Below are positions 15,600-24,708 of a stretch of 64,000 nucleotides of DNA, one piece after another. The stretch is from contig CAJOOY010000006.1 in NCBI GenBank assembly GCA_905236385.1, positions 20,832 through 84,831 on the forward strand, written 5' to 3'. The position numbers and the translations under genes are program-made. Numbering within the stretch: position 1 is the first letter of the stretch; each line of letters starts with the position of its first letter. Under the pieces are notes generated by a model. The model had not been told where the DNA came from and made no database searches. It saw only the letters and a list, made by a program, of their open reading frames with translations. The DNA comes from an uncultured Spirochaetia bacterium. Lineage in GTDB: Bacteria; Spirochaetota; Spirochaetia; Sphaerochaetales; Sphaerochaetaceae.

Positions 15600-18003
15600 T
15601 GAATTTGGACGATTAATCGACCTGGAGGAGGCTCTGAAGCCCGAGCTGTTGGAAACAGATAACCCTGCTCGCTACTTTGGAAGCGAATTCGTCACAGGTA
15701 AATCTCATTTTGTTGAGGGTTATCTCAAATGCGCCATGTGCTTCCCCGACCTTTATGAGATAGGTATGTCTAACAATGCAATCAGAATCATCTATGACAT
15801 AATTAACCGAGTAGAAGGCGCCTTCTGTGACAGAGTATTTGCTGTAACTGAAGACTTTGAAGATCTACTCAGAAAGAAAAATATCCCTCTATTTACCCTC
15901 AGAGAACATTTTCCACTGAATAAGCTGGATATGATAGGTATCTCAATCGGATACGAGCTCTGTGCTACAAACATACTTCAGGTTCTAGACCTTGGTGGAA
16001 TAGCCTTAAATAGGAAGGATAGAAAAGAAACAGACCCTGTTGTGATAGCTGGGGGACCAGCTTCAACAAACCCAGCTCCTTTTGGCAAGTTCTTTGATTT
16101 TATCTATATAGGTGAAGCTGAAACTGATTTTGCAAATATTATAAAAACCATACAGAAGTACAAAACCAGAAGTGAAAGAATTGAAGCTTTAAAGAGTATT
16201 AAGTGCCTCTGGTATGAAGAAAAGAAAGAAATAACCAAAAGGGCAGTGGACACTACTTTTGGAACAGATAAGGAGAGTCCAAAACTTGAGCACGCAGTAG
16301 TCCCTTCCTTCCAGGTTGCTCAGGACCATGGAACTGTTGAGATTATGCGTGGCTGTCCAAACGGATGCAGATTCTGTCACGCAGGTCAGTACTACAAGCC
16401 GTTCAGGCAGAGAAACCTTAAAAGAGTATATGAGCTAGTTAGACAAAACATAGAGCAGTTTGGCTACAATGAAATAACTCTTTCATCCCTTTCTTCCGGA
16501 GACTATCCTGATTTGGATTTGTTGATTAAGGCTCTGAACTTTTCTTTTAAACATAGAGGTGTTTCATTCTCTCTTCCTTCCTTGAAAGTCAGTTCTTTCT
16601 CTCTGGATATTCTTGAACAGCTTGCTGAAGTTAGAAAGAGCGGTCTTACTTTTGCAATTGAGACACCTGATATTCTTGATCAGAGAAGTATGAATAAAGA
16701 GGTTCCTGTTGAGCAGGTAATAGAGATAATCAAGGAAGCCCGCTCCAGAGGTTGGAAACTAGCTAAATTCTACTTTATGACTGGCCTCCCTATAGTTGAC
16801 AGGAAAACCGAGCAACAGAGCATAGTTTCTTTTCTTTCAAAGGTCAGAAATGAAACTAAGATAAACATGAACATAAATATAGGCACTTTCATTCCTAAAG
16901 CTCATACTTCTTTTCAATGGGCACAGCAGATGAGTATGGAAGAGTCTGAACAGCATTTAAAGAGTATAAAAAGAGCTCTTATGGCTGCCATTCCTGGAAT
17001 TAAGGTCTCCTATCATGAACCTTCTGTTTCATACATAGAAGGTGTAGTTTCAAGAGGCGGAAAAGAATGTGCAGATCTAATCCAGAGAGCATATGAACTT
17101 GGTTGTAGAATGGATGCTTGGTCCGACCATTTCTCACTGGAGAAGTGGAATCAGGCCATGGCGGAACTGAATTACCAGTTTAAGAACGGTTTTGATGAAA
17201 AAGAGACTCTTCCATGGGACAGTGTTTCTATGAACGTTTCAAAGGCGTATCTGTTAAAAGAATGGAAGAGGGCTCAAAATAGAGAACTAACAAGCGTTTG
17301 TACAGAAAACTGTTCTCACAACTGCGGTGTCTGTGCTGCTAAAGATGTAGATGTAATCAGAGCAGATAACAGTAGTTTTGATTTTGATACTTTAAAGACT
17401 GAAGAGAAGAAAGAAGAGAAGTACGAGCAGGTAATTTTTACCTACGAGAAATCAGGTAAGGCCCTTTATAGCTCTCATATAGCTGTTATGAGGCAGTTTG
17501 AGATGGCTTTCCAGCGCTCAGGCTTGGATGTTATGTACACCCAAGGCTTTAACCCTAAGCCTAAACTTGAATTCCTGAATCCAGTCTCAATGGGAGTAGC
17601 AGGAGATAATGAACTACTGTTAACTGAGCTTCCTATCTCTCAGATGACGTCTGAAGCTGTAGAAAAGCTGAACAACGCACTTTCTGAAGGCTTTAAGGTT
17701 AAATCCCTCAGACATATCAAAATGCCCTCAAGCGGCAAAAAATACTCTCTAGCCAGTCATATGCTAGGCTCTCTTTATTCAATTAAAGATATAAAAAATC
17801 CTGAACTAGAGAAGTCTTTAAATGAGAAGATGAAAGAAGAGAGTAGCGATTACTCTATTAGTCATAATGAGGGAACTTATCTAGTTAAAACAAAAGGAGA
17901 GAAAAACCTGTTTAAACTTGTTTTCCCTTCTGAGTTTAGTAAATTCTTGATTGCCGGTAGTTGTACAATTAAGAGAGAAGAGCTTTACCTCTCTGAGTTC
18001 TGA
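15589..18003 (+). CDS. Two-part radical SAM protein (TIGR03960/TIGR03936 type)
   Basis: An 804-residue protein of unknown function. An N-terminal B12-binding-like region is followed by a radical SAM core with the Fe-S cluster motif CPNGCRFC near residue 258 (IMRGCPNGCRFCHAGQYYKP). A C-terminal domain starting near residue 615 (VIFTYEKSGKALYSSHIAVM onward, with QGFNPKPKLEF) corresponds to the DUF2344 radical-SAM-linked domain. In other bacteria that linked domain is often encoded beside RNase E/G, suggesting an RNA-modification role; that is inference. A TTG at 15583 is better spaced from AAAGGA, so the start is uncertain by two codons. It overlaps mazG tail to tail by 19 nt. Confidence 0.88.
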   Translation: MKYDEFGRLIDLEEALKPELLETDNPARYFGSEFVTGKSHFVEGYLKCAMCFPDLYEIGMSNNAIRIIYDIINRVEGAFCDRVFAVTEDFEDLLRKKNIPLFTLREHFPLNKLDMIGISIGYELCATNILQVLDLGGIALNRKDRKETDPVVIAGGPASTNPAPFGKFFDFIYIGEAETDFANIIKTIQKYKTRSERIEALKSIKCLWYEEKKEITKRAVDTTFGTDKESPKLEHAVVPSFQVAQDHGTVEIMRGCPNGCRFCHAGQYYKPFRQRNLKRVYELVRQNIEQFGYNEITLSSLSSGDYPDLDLLIKALNFSFKHRGVSFSLPSLKVSSFSLDILEQLAEVRKSGLTFAIETPDILDQRSMNKEVPVEQVIEIIKEARSRGWKLAKFYFMTGLPIVDRKTEQQSIVSFLSKVRNETKINMNINIGTFIPKAHTSFQWAQQMSMEESEQHLKSIKRALMAAIPGIKVSYHEPSVSYIEGVVSRGGKECADLIQRAYELGCRMDAWSDHFSLEKWNQAMAELNYQFKNGFDEKETLPWDSVSMNVSKAYLLKEWKRAQNRELTSVCTENCSHNCGVCAAKDVDVIRADNSSFDFDTLKTEEKKEEKYEQVIFTYEKSGKALYSSHIAVMRQFEMAFQRSGLDVMYTQGFNPKPKLEFLNPVSMGVAGDNELLLTELPISQMTSEAVEKLNNALSEGFKVKSLRHIKMPSSGKKYSLASHMLGSLYSIKDIKNPELEKSLNEKMKEESSDYSISHNEGTYLVKTKGEKNLFKLVFPSEFSKFLIAGSCTIKREELYLSEF

Positions 18004-18806
18004 GTCTCTGTCTTAGCCTCATTCCAATACTCGTCCCACTGCTGAGCACTTAGTTCTTCTAGAGCTAATCCATCCTTTTTAACATTTGAATACATCTTGT
18101 TAAAACGCAGGATGAACTTTCTGTTTGCACTCTGTAGTGCATCTTGAGGTTTGACGTGCATATAACGGCATAGGTTTACAACAGAGAAGAGTACGTCTCC
18201 AAGTTCATCAATTATTTCTTTTTCCCCATGAGCTGATTTAACTTCTTCTATCTCTTCATTTACCTTATCAAAGACACCCTGCAGATTTGACCACTCAAAA
18301 CCAACCTTGGCTGCTTTCTTTGAAATCTTATAGCAGCGTTCCAGTTCTGGAGCGTTTCTTTCTATATTATAAAAGAAGTTATTCTCATCTTCGTTTCTGC
18401 CTTCTATATCTTTCTTAATCTTCTGCCAGTTATCCAGTACTTCTGAAGAAGTTTCAAGTTTCTGGTCTTTAAAGACATGAGGGTGTCGTCTGATATACTT
18501 TTCACAAGCATCATTTATACAGTCAGTTAATTTAAAGTCTCCGTTCTGATCATGAATCTTTCCAAGAAGGAAGAGATTCAGAAACACATCTCCAAGTTCT
18601 TCACTGACATGTTTATTATCCTTATCACACAGAGCATCTATGTACTCATAGATTTCTCCCTGCATGGATCTGATTATATCAGAGGGCATCTGTTCTTTAT
18701 CCCAAGGGCAACCATCTTTTGGATCTCTGAGGAAGGTGACAATATCATAAAGGTTTTTAAAGCACTGATTTATATCATCAGATTTATTAAGTGTGTATTC
18801 AATCAT
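17985..18806 (-). CDS. mazG: Nucleoside triphosphate pyrophosphohydrolase
   Basis: A 273-residue MazG that hydrolyses (d)NTPs to NMP and pyrophosphate, cleaning damaged nucleotides. Both MazG repeats are visible: LRDPKDGCPWDKEQ with EIYEYIDALCDKDNKHVSEE then LGDVFLNLFL in the first, and VGFEWSNLQGVFDKVNEEIE then EIIDELGDVLFSVVNL in the second. The length matches the double-domain E. coli type. The start is noteworthy: there is no Shine-Dalgarno, and a TATAAT lies exactly seven bases before the ATG, so the mRNA may be leaderless. The 3' end overlaps the convergent radical SAM gene. Confidence 0.95.
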   Translation of the reverse strand: MIEYTLNKSDDINQCFKNLYDIVTFLRDPKDGCPWDKEQMPSDIIRSMQGEIYEYIDALCDKDNKHVSEELGDVFLNLFLLGKIHDQNGDFKLTDCINDACEKYIRRHPHVFKDQKLETSSEVLDNWQKIKKDIEGRNEDENNFFYNIERNAPELERCYKISKKAAKVGFEWSNLQGVFDKVNEEIEEVKSAHGEKEIIDELGDVLFSVVNLCRYMHVKPQDALQSANRKFILRFNKMYSNVKKDGLALEELSAQQWDEYWNEAKTETQNSER

Positions 18807-18812
18807 GTCTAC

Positions 18813-18840
18813 ATTATAGATATTATGGCTTATTTTTCAA
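18813..18840 (-). promoter_or_regulatory. mazG promoter, predicted leaderless
   Basis: Minus-strand TTGAAA (18840-18835), 16 bp spacer, consensus TATAAT (18818-18813). The last base of the -10 box is seven positions from the A of the mazG ATG at 18806, which places the expected transcription start on that A. Confidence 0.65.
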
Positions 18841-18901
18841 TAAATCCCTACTTTCATTTAACAGAATATACATTATATCCATTTTTCTAAATTTATAAAA
18901 A

Positions 18902-19573
18902 TCAAAGTGTTGAGTATGTGTAATAACCTACTTGCTGCAATTCTGACCAATAAACATTTGAGAAATCTCCAACGCCGGAAGTAATAGCAGCTAGTACTAC
19001 AATTCTAGTTCCTTCATCAATAGAATCATCTGCATTGAAATAATAAATAAATTGATTAGAATTACTATCAGTAATAGTAAATGTTTTATTATCCCAATCT
19101 ACTGCTAAATCAGCAAACTCTACACTGAGTGTATAACCTGAGACATATTCACCAAGATTCAGATTATAGACAGGTGAGTCGGGATTTGTGGAAGAATCAT
19201 TCTTAAAAGCATAGAGAGTATAAGTATTGCTGTCTCCACTTATACCTGTTAATTGGCCAATAGATGAATCTGATTCTATGTATAGAATTGGGTCTGAATT
19301 TGTCTTAAAGACAGAAACTGCCTTCTTTGTAATATTAGACAGGCTTGAATCAGAATCTGTTATGTAGTAGCAAAGAAGTAAACCAGGGCCCTCTTCTATA
19401 AGAGATAAGTCATCATCTATTCCGGAAATAGTAAAAGAATTTGAGTTAGTTGGTACTGTGATTTTTATATCTTTTAGTTCACAAAAGGTTGGTTCTCCAC
19501 AGGAAAAAAACAAAAAAACAGACACCATGACAATAATGAGAATCATTAGTGTACGGTGTCTGCTCTCAAGCAT
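18902..19573 (-). CDS. Predicted lipoprotein, unknown function
   Basis: A 223-residue protein with a lipoprotein signal: basic start, hydrophobic stretch LMILIIVMVSVFLFF and lipobox FFSC with Cys at about residue 25. The mature part is rich in Ser, Thr, Asp and Asn and looks like a beta-rich extracytoplasmic domain; I recognise no family. It is the last gene of the rpe-rpsA cluster, 15 nt after the TPR gene, and no terminator is evident behind it. Surface or periplasmic exposure is inferred from the signal only. Confidence 0.7.
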   Translation of the reverse strand: MLESRHRTLMILIIVMVSVFLFFSCGEPTFCELKDIKITVPTNSNSFTISGIDDDLSLIEEGPGLLLCYYITDSDSSLSNITKKAVSVFKTNSDPILYIESDSSIGQLTGISGDSNTYTLYAFKNDSSTNPDSPVYNLNLGEYVSGYTLSVEFADLAVDWDNKTFTITDSNSNQFIYYFNADDSIDEGTRIVVLAAITSGVGDFSNVYWSELQQVGYYTYSTL

Positions 19574-19588
19574 AATTTATACCTGATA

Positions 19589-20254
19589 TTACATTACATT
19601 AAGAATGTTCTTTGCAAGAGCTGCATATTCAGAGTATGCATATGAAGCAACAATTGACTCTAACTGAGCTTTGGCAAGTTCTGTATTGCCCTTGCCTAGA
19701 TTAATACGAGCTGAATTGAATAAAGCCTTAGCATTAACTCCAGAAATCTCGTAGTCCTGAACCTTTGAGTAAAGCTCCAGGGCTGAATCTGTATCTCCAA
19801 GTTCTTCAGCAGCAGCTGCTCCGTTTACAAGAGCAAGAGGAGCCAGGTAGCTACTGGTATTCAATTCATAGCACTTCACATAAGAAGTATAGGCATTCTG
19901 ATAATCCTCTGTATCAAAGTACAGATTTCCAAGAAGGAAAGCAGCCTTGATTGAAGGATAAGAAGACTTACCAATCTCAGCATTGAGCTCAGAAACCAGA
20001 GCGTCAAATTCTTCCTGATTACTCTCCCCTGCTGAAACATAAGCTGTAACTCTATCCCCAAGATCAGAGATTCTTATCATGGCCTTTTCTGTGTTTGAAG
20101 TCATAACTGCAGAAACAATAACTATTACAAGCAGAATTACAACAACTGCAGCACAGGCAATGAACAGAGTCTTCTTGTGAAGATTATAGAAGCCGGTAAC
20201 CTTTCCTGTTACCTTATCTGCTACTGAAACTTCAGGCTTAGTTGTTTTTGCCAT
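19589..20254 (-). CDS. TPR protein with single membrane anchor (YfgM-like)
   Basis: A 221-residue protein with a cytoplasmic N-terminus, one helix (LFIACAAVVVILLVIVIVSA, about residues 30-49) and tetratricopeptide repeats outside (KAAFLLGNLYFDTEDYQNAY; ELGDTDSALELYSKVQDYEI; FNSARINLGKGNTELAKAQL). The layout matches the YfgM-type TPR family, which associates with the Sec translocon or with envelope assembly. It begins two bases after the rpsA stop, so it is translationally linked to S1. Confidence 0.75.
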   Translation of the reverse strand: MAKTTKPEVSVADKVTGKVTGFYNLHKKTLFIACAAVVVILLVIVIVSAVMTSNTEKAMIRISDLGDRVTAYVSAGESNQEEFDALVSELNAEIGKSSYPSIKAAFLLGNLYFDTEDYQNAYTSYVKCYELNTSSYLAPLALVNGAAAAEELGDTDSALELYSKVQDYEISGVNAKALFNSARINLGKGNTELAKAQLESIVASYAYSEYAALAKNILNVM

Positions 20255-20256
20255 TA

Positions 20257-21960
20257 TTATTTCTCCTTAGCTGAAGAAATAAGATCTGCAAATGTAACAG
20301 TATCGTCATCATCAGCATTTGAAAGATACTTCTCAACTTCTGATTCCTGGCTCTTCTTAATCATTTCTCTGATTGAGAGAGAAAGCTTCTGCTGCTGAGG
20401 AATAACATCCATAACCATAGCAGTAACCTCATCACCAACCTTGAATCTCTTAAGAACTTCATCAGTATACTCTTCTTCAGGAGCGCAGAGATTGAACTTG
20501 GAAATAAGTCCTTCAATATCTCCATCAACCTTAACGAATACACCAAAGTCAGTTACATTTGAAACAGTTCCGGTAATGATGGAGAACTTAGGATGAGAAG
20601 ATCTGAGGCTCTGCCATGGGTTGTTTGCCATCTGCTTGACGCCAAGTCTGATTCTTCTGTTCTCCGGCTCTACTCTTGTAACAACAACATCAATCATGTC
20701 TCCTTCTTTGCAGAAAGAAGAGATATTCTTGATTTTCTTTGTCCAAGAAACATCATCAACATGCAGGAAGCCATCAATTCCCTCTTCGAGGTTTACAAAT
20801 GCTCCGCTGTTAGTAACTTTAACAACTGGTCTTGTAAGCTGTGTGCCTACAGGATAACGCTCAGTGATTGTATCCCATGGATTTGACTCAAGCTGCTTTA
20901 TGCCAAGAGAAACGCGCTTCTTATCAAGGTCATAACCGAGAATCTTGCACTGTACAACATCTCCAAGGTTAAGGACTTCTTTAGGATTATTAATTCTCTT
21001 TGTCCAGCTGAGCTCTGAGATATGAGCAAGGCCTTCAATACCAGGAGCAATCTCAATGAAAACACCAAAGGTTGTCATCTTAGTAACCGGTGCAGTTACC
21101 ACATCTCCAACCTTGAAGTTGTCTTCAAATGTTACCCATGGATCTTCCTGCATATGCTTGAGGGAAAGATTGATCTTCTTTGTCTCTGGATCAATATTAA
21201 TCAGTCTGAGCTGAACCTTCTCGCCCTTCTTTACATAATCTCTTGGTCTGCTTACGTGGCCCCAGGACATATCATTGAGGTGAAGCAGTCCATCAAAACC
21301 ACCGAGGTCAATGAAAGCTCCGAAGCTTGTAAATGACTTTACAACACCTTCTACAACATCTCCGATCTTAACCTGTGAGAAGAAAGCTTCCTTGTTCTCT
21401 TTAATCTTCTTTTCAAGGTAGTCTCTTCTGGAAACAACGCTCTTAAGCTTGTTTGCAGTGTGGAACTTTTCAATGATGAAATAATCTGAAATTCCAATTA
21501 AACTTTCAGGATTTTCAGTTCTTACTATATCAGCCTTTGACAAGGGGCAGAAACCTGAGAAATCTGAACCGAGATCAACTTCGTAACCACCCTTGATGAC
21601 TTTGACAAACTTACCTTCAACAGGTGTCTTGTCTTCAGCAGCCTGGCGGAGCTCCTGTGATCTGGCCTGTACATCGGCCTTCTTCTTGGAAATGATGAGC
21701 TGGCCACCCTTTCCTTCCTTGTTAACGATTAAAACCACGACAGAATCGCCGATAGCCGGAGTTTCTTCAAATTCCTCAACAGGAATTCTTCCTTCGGACT
21801 TGTATCCGACATCGACAAATACATACTCGTTGTTGACCTGAACTACAGTACCGGTAACGAGCTGACCGTCTTCGATTCCATCAAGAGATTTCAGATACTC
21901 CTCCTGCAAAAGGCTCTGCATTTCAGTATCCTTTTTTTCAACTTCCAATTCTTCAGACAT
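20257..21960 (-). CDS. rpsA: 30S ribosomal protein S1
   Basis: A 567-residue S1 with six OB-fold S1 repeats. The later repeats carry the standard opening (VVEGVVKSFTSFGAFIDLGG; VVTAPVTKMTTFGVFIEIAP; GTQLTRPVVKVTNSGAFVNL; ITGTVSNVTDFGVFVKVDGD) and RISLGIKQ-like ends. It helps mRNA bind the 30S subunit and would be important for mRNAs with weak or no Shine-Dalgarno, of which this window has several. A good Shine-Dalgarno (AGGAGACC) precedes the ATG. It lies 24 nt after cmk, the common cmk-rpsA pairing. Confidence 0.97.
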   Translation of the reverse strand: MSEELEVEKKDTEMQSLLQEEYLKSLDGIEDGQLVTGTVVQVNNEYVFVDVGYKSEGRIPVEEFEETPAIGDSVVVLIVNKEGKGGQLIISKKKADVQARSQELRQAAEDKTPVEGKFVKVIKGGYEVDLGSDFSGFCPLSKADIVRTENPESLIGISDYFIIEKFHTANKLKSVVSRRDYLEKKIKENKEAFFSQVKIGDVVEGVVKSFTSFGAFIDLGGFDGLLHLNDMSWGHVSRPRDYVKKGEKVQLRLINIDPETKKINLSLKHMQEDPWVTFEDNFKVGDVVTAPVTKMTTFGVFIEIAPGIEGLAHISELSWTKRINNPKEVLNLGDVVQCKILGYDLDKKRVSLGIKQLESNPWDTITERYPVGTQLTRPVVKVTNSGAFVNLEEGIDGFLHVDDVSWTKKIKNISSFCKEGDMIDVVVTRVEPENRRIRLGVKQMANNPWQSLRSSHPKFSIITGTVSNVTDFGVFVKVDGDIEGLISKFNLCAPEEEYTDEVLKRFKVGDEVTAMVMDVIPQQQKLSLSIREMIKKSQESEVEKYLSNADDDDTVTFADLISSAKEK

Positions 21961-21984
21961 TTTGGTCTCCTGATCCTAAAAACA

Positions 21985-22629
21985 TTATATTTTACTGCTC
22001 AAACGAACAGTCTTTAACACTTTCTCACAAACTTCGTTTAAGGTCAAGTATGAGGTATCTATATATAGAGAATCCTCTGCAATTTTGAGGCCTCCGACGG
22101 GCTTATTTCTATCAATTTCATCTCTTTCAATTATTTCAGACAGAACCTGCTCATACGGCATGGCCTTAGGGTTCTGATCAAAGCGTCTTTGAGCACGCAC
22201 TTCAGGCTTTGCATCAAAGAAAAACTTAAAATCTGCGTCCGGGAAGACAACAGTTGTCATATCCCTACCCTCTGCAATAATTGAAATCTTTTTGGTCAGC
22301 TCATGGATTCTTTCGTTTACAATTGCCCTTACATTAGGGTTAACAGAGATTCTTGAAGCGTTCAAATCTATCTCTGGTGTATGCAGCTTATCTTCAACAT
22401 CTTCCCCGTCCAGATAAAAGCGTCCGTTCTTTACATCAAAGACAGCCTCAGAAGCCTGCTTTTCACAAGCCTTATTATCAGAAGGATCAACATGGTTTCT
22501 AAGAACTCTGAGAGTTACTCCTCTGTAGAAGTTTCCTGAGTTCAGATAATAAATTTCAAGCACTCGTGCTACATGTTTTGCAACAGAACTCTTTCCAACT
22601 CCTGCAGGTCCGTCAATTGCTATAATCAT
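21985..22629 (-). CDS. cmk: Cytidylate kinase
   Basis: A 214-residue CMP/dCMP kinase. The P-loop is GPAGVGKSSVAKHVA at residues 6-20; YYLNSGNFYRG (family YLDTGAMYR) and AEGRDMTTVVFPDADFKFF (GRDxGTVVFPxAxxK) follow, then RAQRRFDQN and a late ERDEIDR segment. All catalytic features appear intact. It overlaps the pseudouridine synthase gene by four bases and has its own AGGAGGAAAG Shine-Dalgarno, then leads into rpsA. Confidence 0.95.
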   Translation of the reverse strand: MIIAIDGPAGVGKSSVAKHVARVLEIYYLNSGNFYRGVTLRVLRNHVDPSDNKACEKQASEAVFDVKNGRFYLDGEDVEDKLHTPEIDLNASRISVNPNVRAIVNERIHELTKKISIIAEGRDMTTVVFPDADFKFFFDAKPEVRAQRRFDQNPKAMPYEQVLSEIIERDEIDRNKPVGGLKIAEDSLYIDTSYLTLNEVCEKVLKTVRLSSKI

Positions 22630-23345
22630 CTCTTTCCTCCTGCCAGCTCTTTGAGTTTTCTGACCTCTGAAGAGCTGAGCTTTCTGTATTTTCCTGATGG
22701 AAGGTCCTCCAGTTCAATGTTTCCGATTCTTACACGGATAAGGCGTTTTACACGGTAACCAAGTTCTTCAAACATGTTTCTTATCTCTCTGTTCTTTCCT
22801 TCTGTAAGAATAACAGAGGCTTCATTCTTGGAAAGAAGCTTGAAGGCTTTGATCCTGTAAGGCTTTATTTCACCTCTATACATAAGATCCATGTCTTTTT
22901 TAAGTATGTCTAAATCTGTTTTTACTATGTATTCCTTCTCAATTTCTGAAGATGGATGAGTAATCAGATTTGAAAAATCCCCATCGTTGGTGAATAGAAT
23001 AAGGCCTTGGGAGTCCTTGTCCAGGCGACCGACATTGAACAACAAATGCTTATCCTCAATATCAATCAGATCTCTGGCATAAGCAGTCTCATTCGGGTCC
23101 CTATTAGTGCAAACGTAGCCACGGGGCTTATTCAGGGCAAAGTAGTAAGTTTTGTTCTCAATTTCAGCTAAAACATCGTCCACATAGACTATATCTTCTT
23201 CATTTACCTTAGTCCCAAGCTCAGTTACCCTCTTTCCGTTGACCTTCACACGACCACTTTGAATAAGGGTCTCGCAGAAACGGCGAGAGCCAACTCCACT
23301 TTTAGCTAGATAAACCTGAAGTCTCAAAGGAAATTCTACGTTCAT
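22626..23345 (-). CDS. 23S rRNA pseudouridine synthase, RluB/RsuA family
   Basis: A 239-residue RsuA/RluB/RluE/RluF-type enzyme. An N-terminal S4 RNA-binding domain (LRLQVYLAKSGVGSRRFCE) is followed by the catalytic domain with the invariant Asp in GRLDKDSQGLILFTNDGD and the late motif EGKNREIRNMFEELGYRVKR. RluB (23S U2605) is the most likely assignment from the scpA-scpB-rluB order common to many bacteria, but an RsuA-like specificity cannot be excluded. It overlaps scpB and cmk by four bases each. Confidence 0.9.
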   Translation of the reverse strand: MNVEFPLRLQVYLAKSGVGSRRFCETLIQSGRVKVNGKRVTELGTKVNEEDIVYVDDVLAEIENKTYYFALNKPRGYVCTNRDPNETAYARDLIDIEDKHLLFNVGRLDKDSQGLILFTNDGDFSNLITHPSSEIEKEYIVKTDLDILKKDMDLMYRGEIKPYRIKAFKLLSKNEASVILTEGKNREIRNMFEELGYRVKRLIRVRIGNIELEDLPSGKYRKLSSSEVRKLKELAGGKR

Positions 23346-23884
23346 TGGTGCTCCCTCTCAAACCTCTGTCTGTCTATCTCTGAAAGACGAGGAAGATCAC
23401 TTATGGTGGTAATATTGAAGGTATAGAGGAATTTCTTTGTTGTTCCATAAAGACAGGGGTGGCCCTGAACATCTTTTCTACCAACAACCTTTATGTAATC
23501 CCGCTCTCTGAGAATTCTGATAATTGAGTCAGAGGCAACTCCCCTGATCTTACTTATTTCACTTCTGGTTACAGGCTGAGAATAGGCAACTATGGCCAGA
23601 GTTTCCATGGCAGCCTTTGTTAGGCGCCTATCTATTTTCTTTCCGTAGCACTGTCTGAGCTGGTCATAAAGATCGGGAGAAGGTACAAACTGGAAGGTTT
23701 CCGTGCTTTCAGTAAGTGAAAGGCCGTGGTTATCTGAATAATAGGCTTCAGATATTTCATTCAGGGCCTTATGAATATCTTCTTCTTCAAGACCTGTCAT
23801 GCTCTGTATTCTTTCAACTGACAGAGGTTCGTTTTCCAAATACAGAATGGCTTCTACCAGACGTGCGTTATTAGTTAAAGTCAT
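23342..23884 (-). CDS. scpB: Segregation and condensation protein B
   Basis: A 180-residue winged-helix kleisin-interacting subunit of the SMC-ScpAB condensin. The family core is present: ARLVEAILYLENEPLSVERI, KAAMETLAIVAYSQPVTRSE and SKIRGVASDSIIRILRERDY, then GRPCLYGTT-like text (HPCLYGTTKKFLY). Length is normal. It overlaps scpA by four bases, which ensures matched synthesis of the two subunits. The smc gene is not in this window. Confidence 0.95.
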   Translation of the reverse strand: MTLTNNARLVEAILYLENEPLSVERIQSMTGLEEEDIHKALNEISEAYYSDNHGLSLTESTETFQFVPSPDLYDQLRQCYGKKIDRRLTKAAMETLAIVAYSQPVTRSEISKIRGVASDSIIRILRERDYIKVVGRKDVQGHPCLYGTTKKFLYTFNITTISDLPRLSEIDRQRFEREHQ

Positions 23885-24708
23885 GTTTCCTCGTTATTCT
23901 CTTCTATGACAGAGAAATTATCTTCATCAGCAAGGTTGTTTTCAACAATCTCGTCATAGTTATCATCATAATCATCAGCAAGCTCAGGATTCCAGTCAAT
24001 CGGCCTTTTACTTATGATGATTTCAGAAAAAGGCTGGTCCTGATGAACAAGAACCATCTTATCCTTAACTGCATCTAAAACAGCCAAAAATGAACAGATT
24101 ACGTTCATTTTGGTCGGTTTAACAAAGAGTTCTGAAAATGAAAGAGAATCCTTAGTCTCCAGGATTTCATTTAAGAGAGCTATCTTCTCACTCTCTGTTA
24201 CTTCTTCATAGACATTGAAGACCTTCTCATCCACAATATCATATGTTTCAAGAAGCTTTGCGTAGATTTCCAGCAGATTGTCCAGTGTTACATTTTCCCA
24301 CAGCTCCTCATCGGAGAAAGGCATGTTGAACTCACTTTCTTTTCTTGTAAAAGTAAATGTGCCTGGGCTTTCAACTCCCATAAGAAGCTCCGAATACTTT
24401 TTAAACTTTGAGTACTCAAGAAGTTTTTCAACCAGGTCTGCTCTCGGGTCTATGAAGTCTTCATCAAACTCTATGTTTTTAATAGGCAACAGAAGCTGAC
24501 TCTTGATCCAAATCAGCTCTGCTGCCATTCTGTAGAAATCAGAAAGGTCTCTCAGAGCCAGCTCCTCTTCTTTTTTAATGTATTCGAGGAACTGCTCTGT
24601 AATCAGAGAAACGGGAATATCATAAATATTTATCTCGTTCTTGTGGATTATATCCAGCAGAACATCCAGCGGCCCGTCGTATCCGGGAACATGAAAATCT
24701 ACGGCCAT
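23881..24708 (-). CDS. scpA: Segregation and condensation protein A
   Basis: A 275-residue kleisin that bridges SMC heads and binds ScpB. The conserved start is VPGYDGPLDVLLDIIHKNEI, followed by NIYDIPVSLITEQFLEYI and the helical AAELIWIKSQLLLP. The C-terminal winged helix contains FLAVLDAVKDKMVLVHQDQP, and the protein ends with a long acidic tail. It overlaps recA by one base and scpB by four. Confidence 0.95.
   Translation of the reverse strand: MAVDFHVPGYDGPLDVLLDIIHKNEINIYDIPVSLITEQFLEYIKKEEELALRDLSDFYRMAAELIWIKSQLLLPIKNIEFDEDFIDPRADLVEKLLEYSKFKKYSELLMGVESPGTFTFTRKESEFNMPFSDEELWENVTLDNLLEIYAKLLETYDIVDEKVFNVYEEVTESEKIALLNEILETKDSLSFSELFVKPTKMNVICSFLAVLDAVKDKMVLVHQDQPFSEIIISKRPIDWNPELADDYDDNYDEIVENNLADEDNFSVIEENNEET

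Noticed and set aside
18552..18890. 112-codon plus-strand frame opposite mazG
   Set aside because: It covers the mazG 5' coding region and promoter, has no ribosome site, and shows only AT-rich hydrophobic text.
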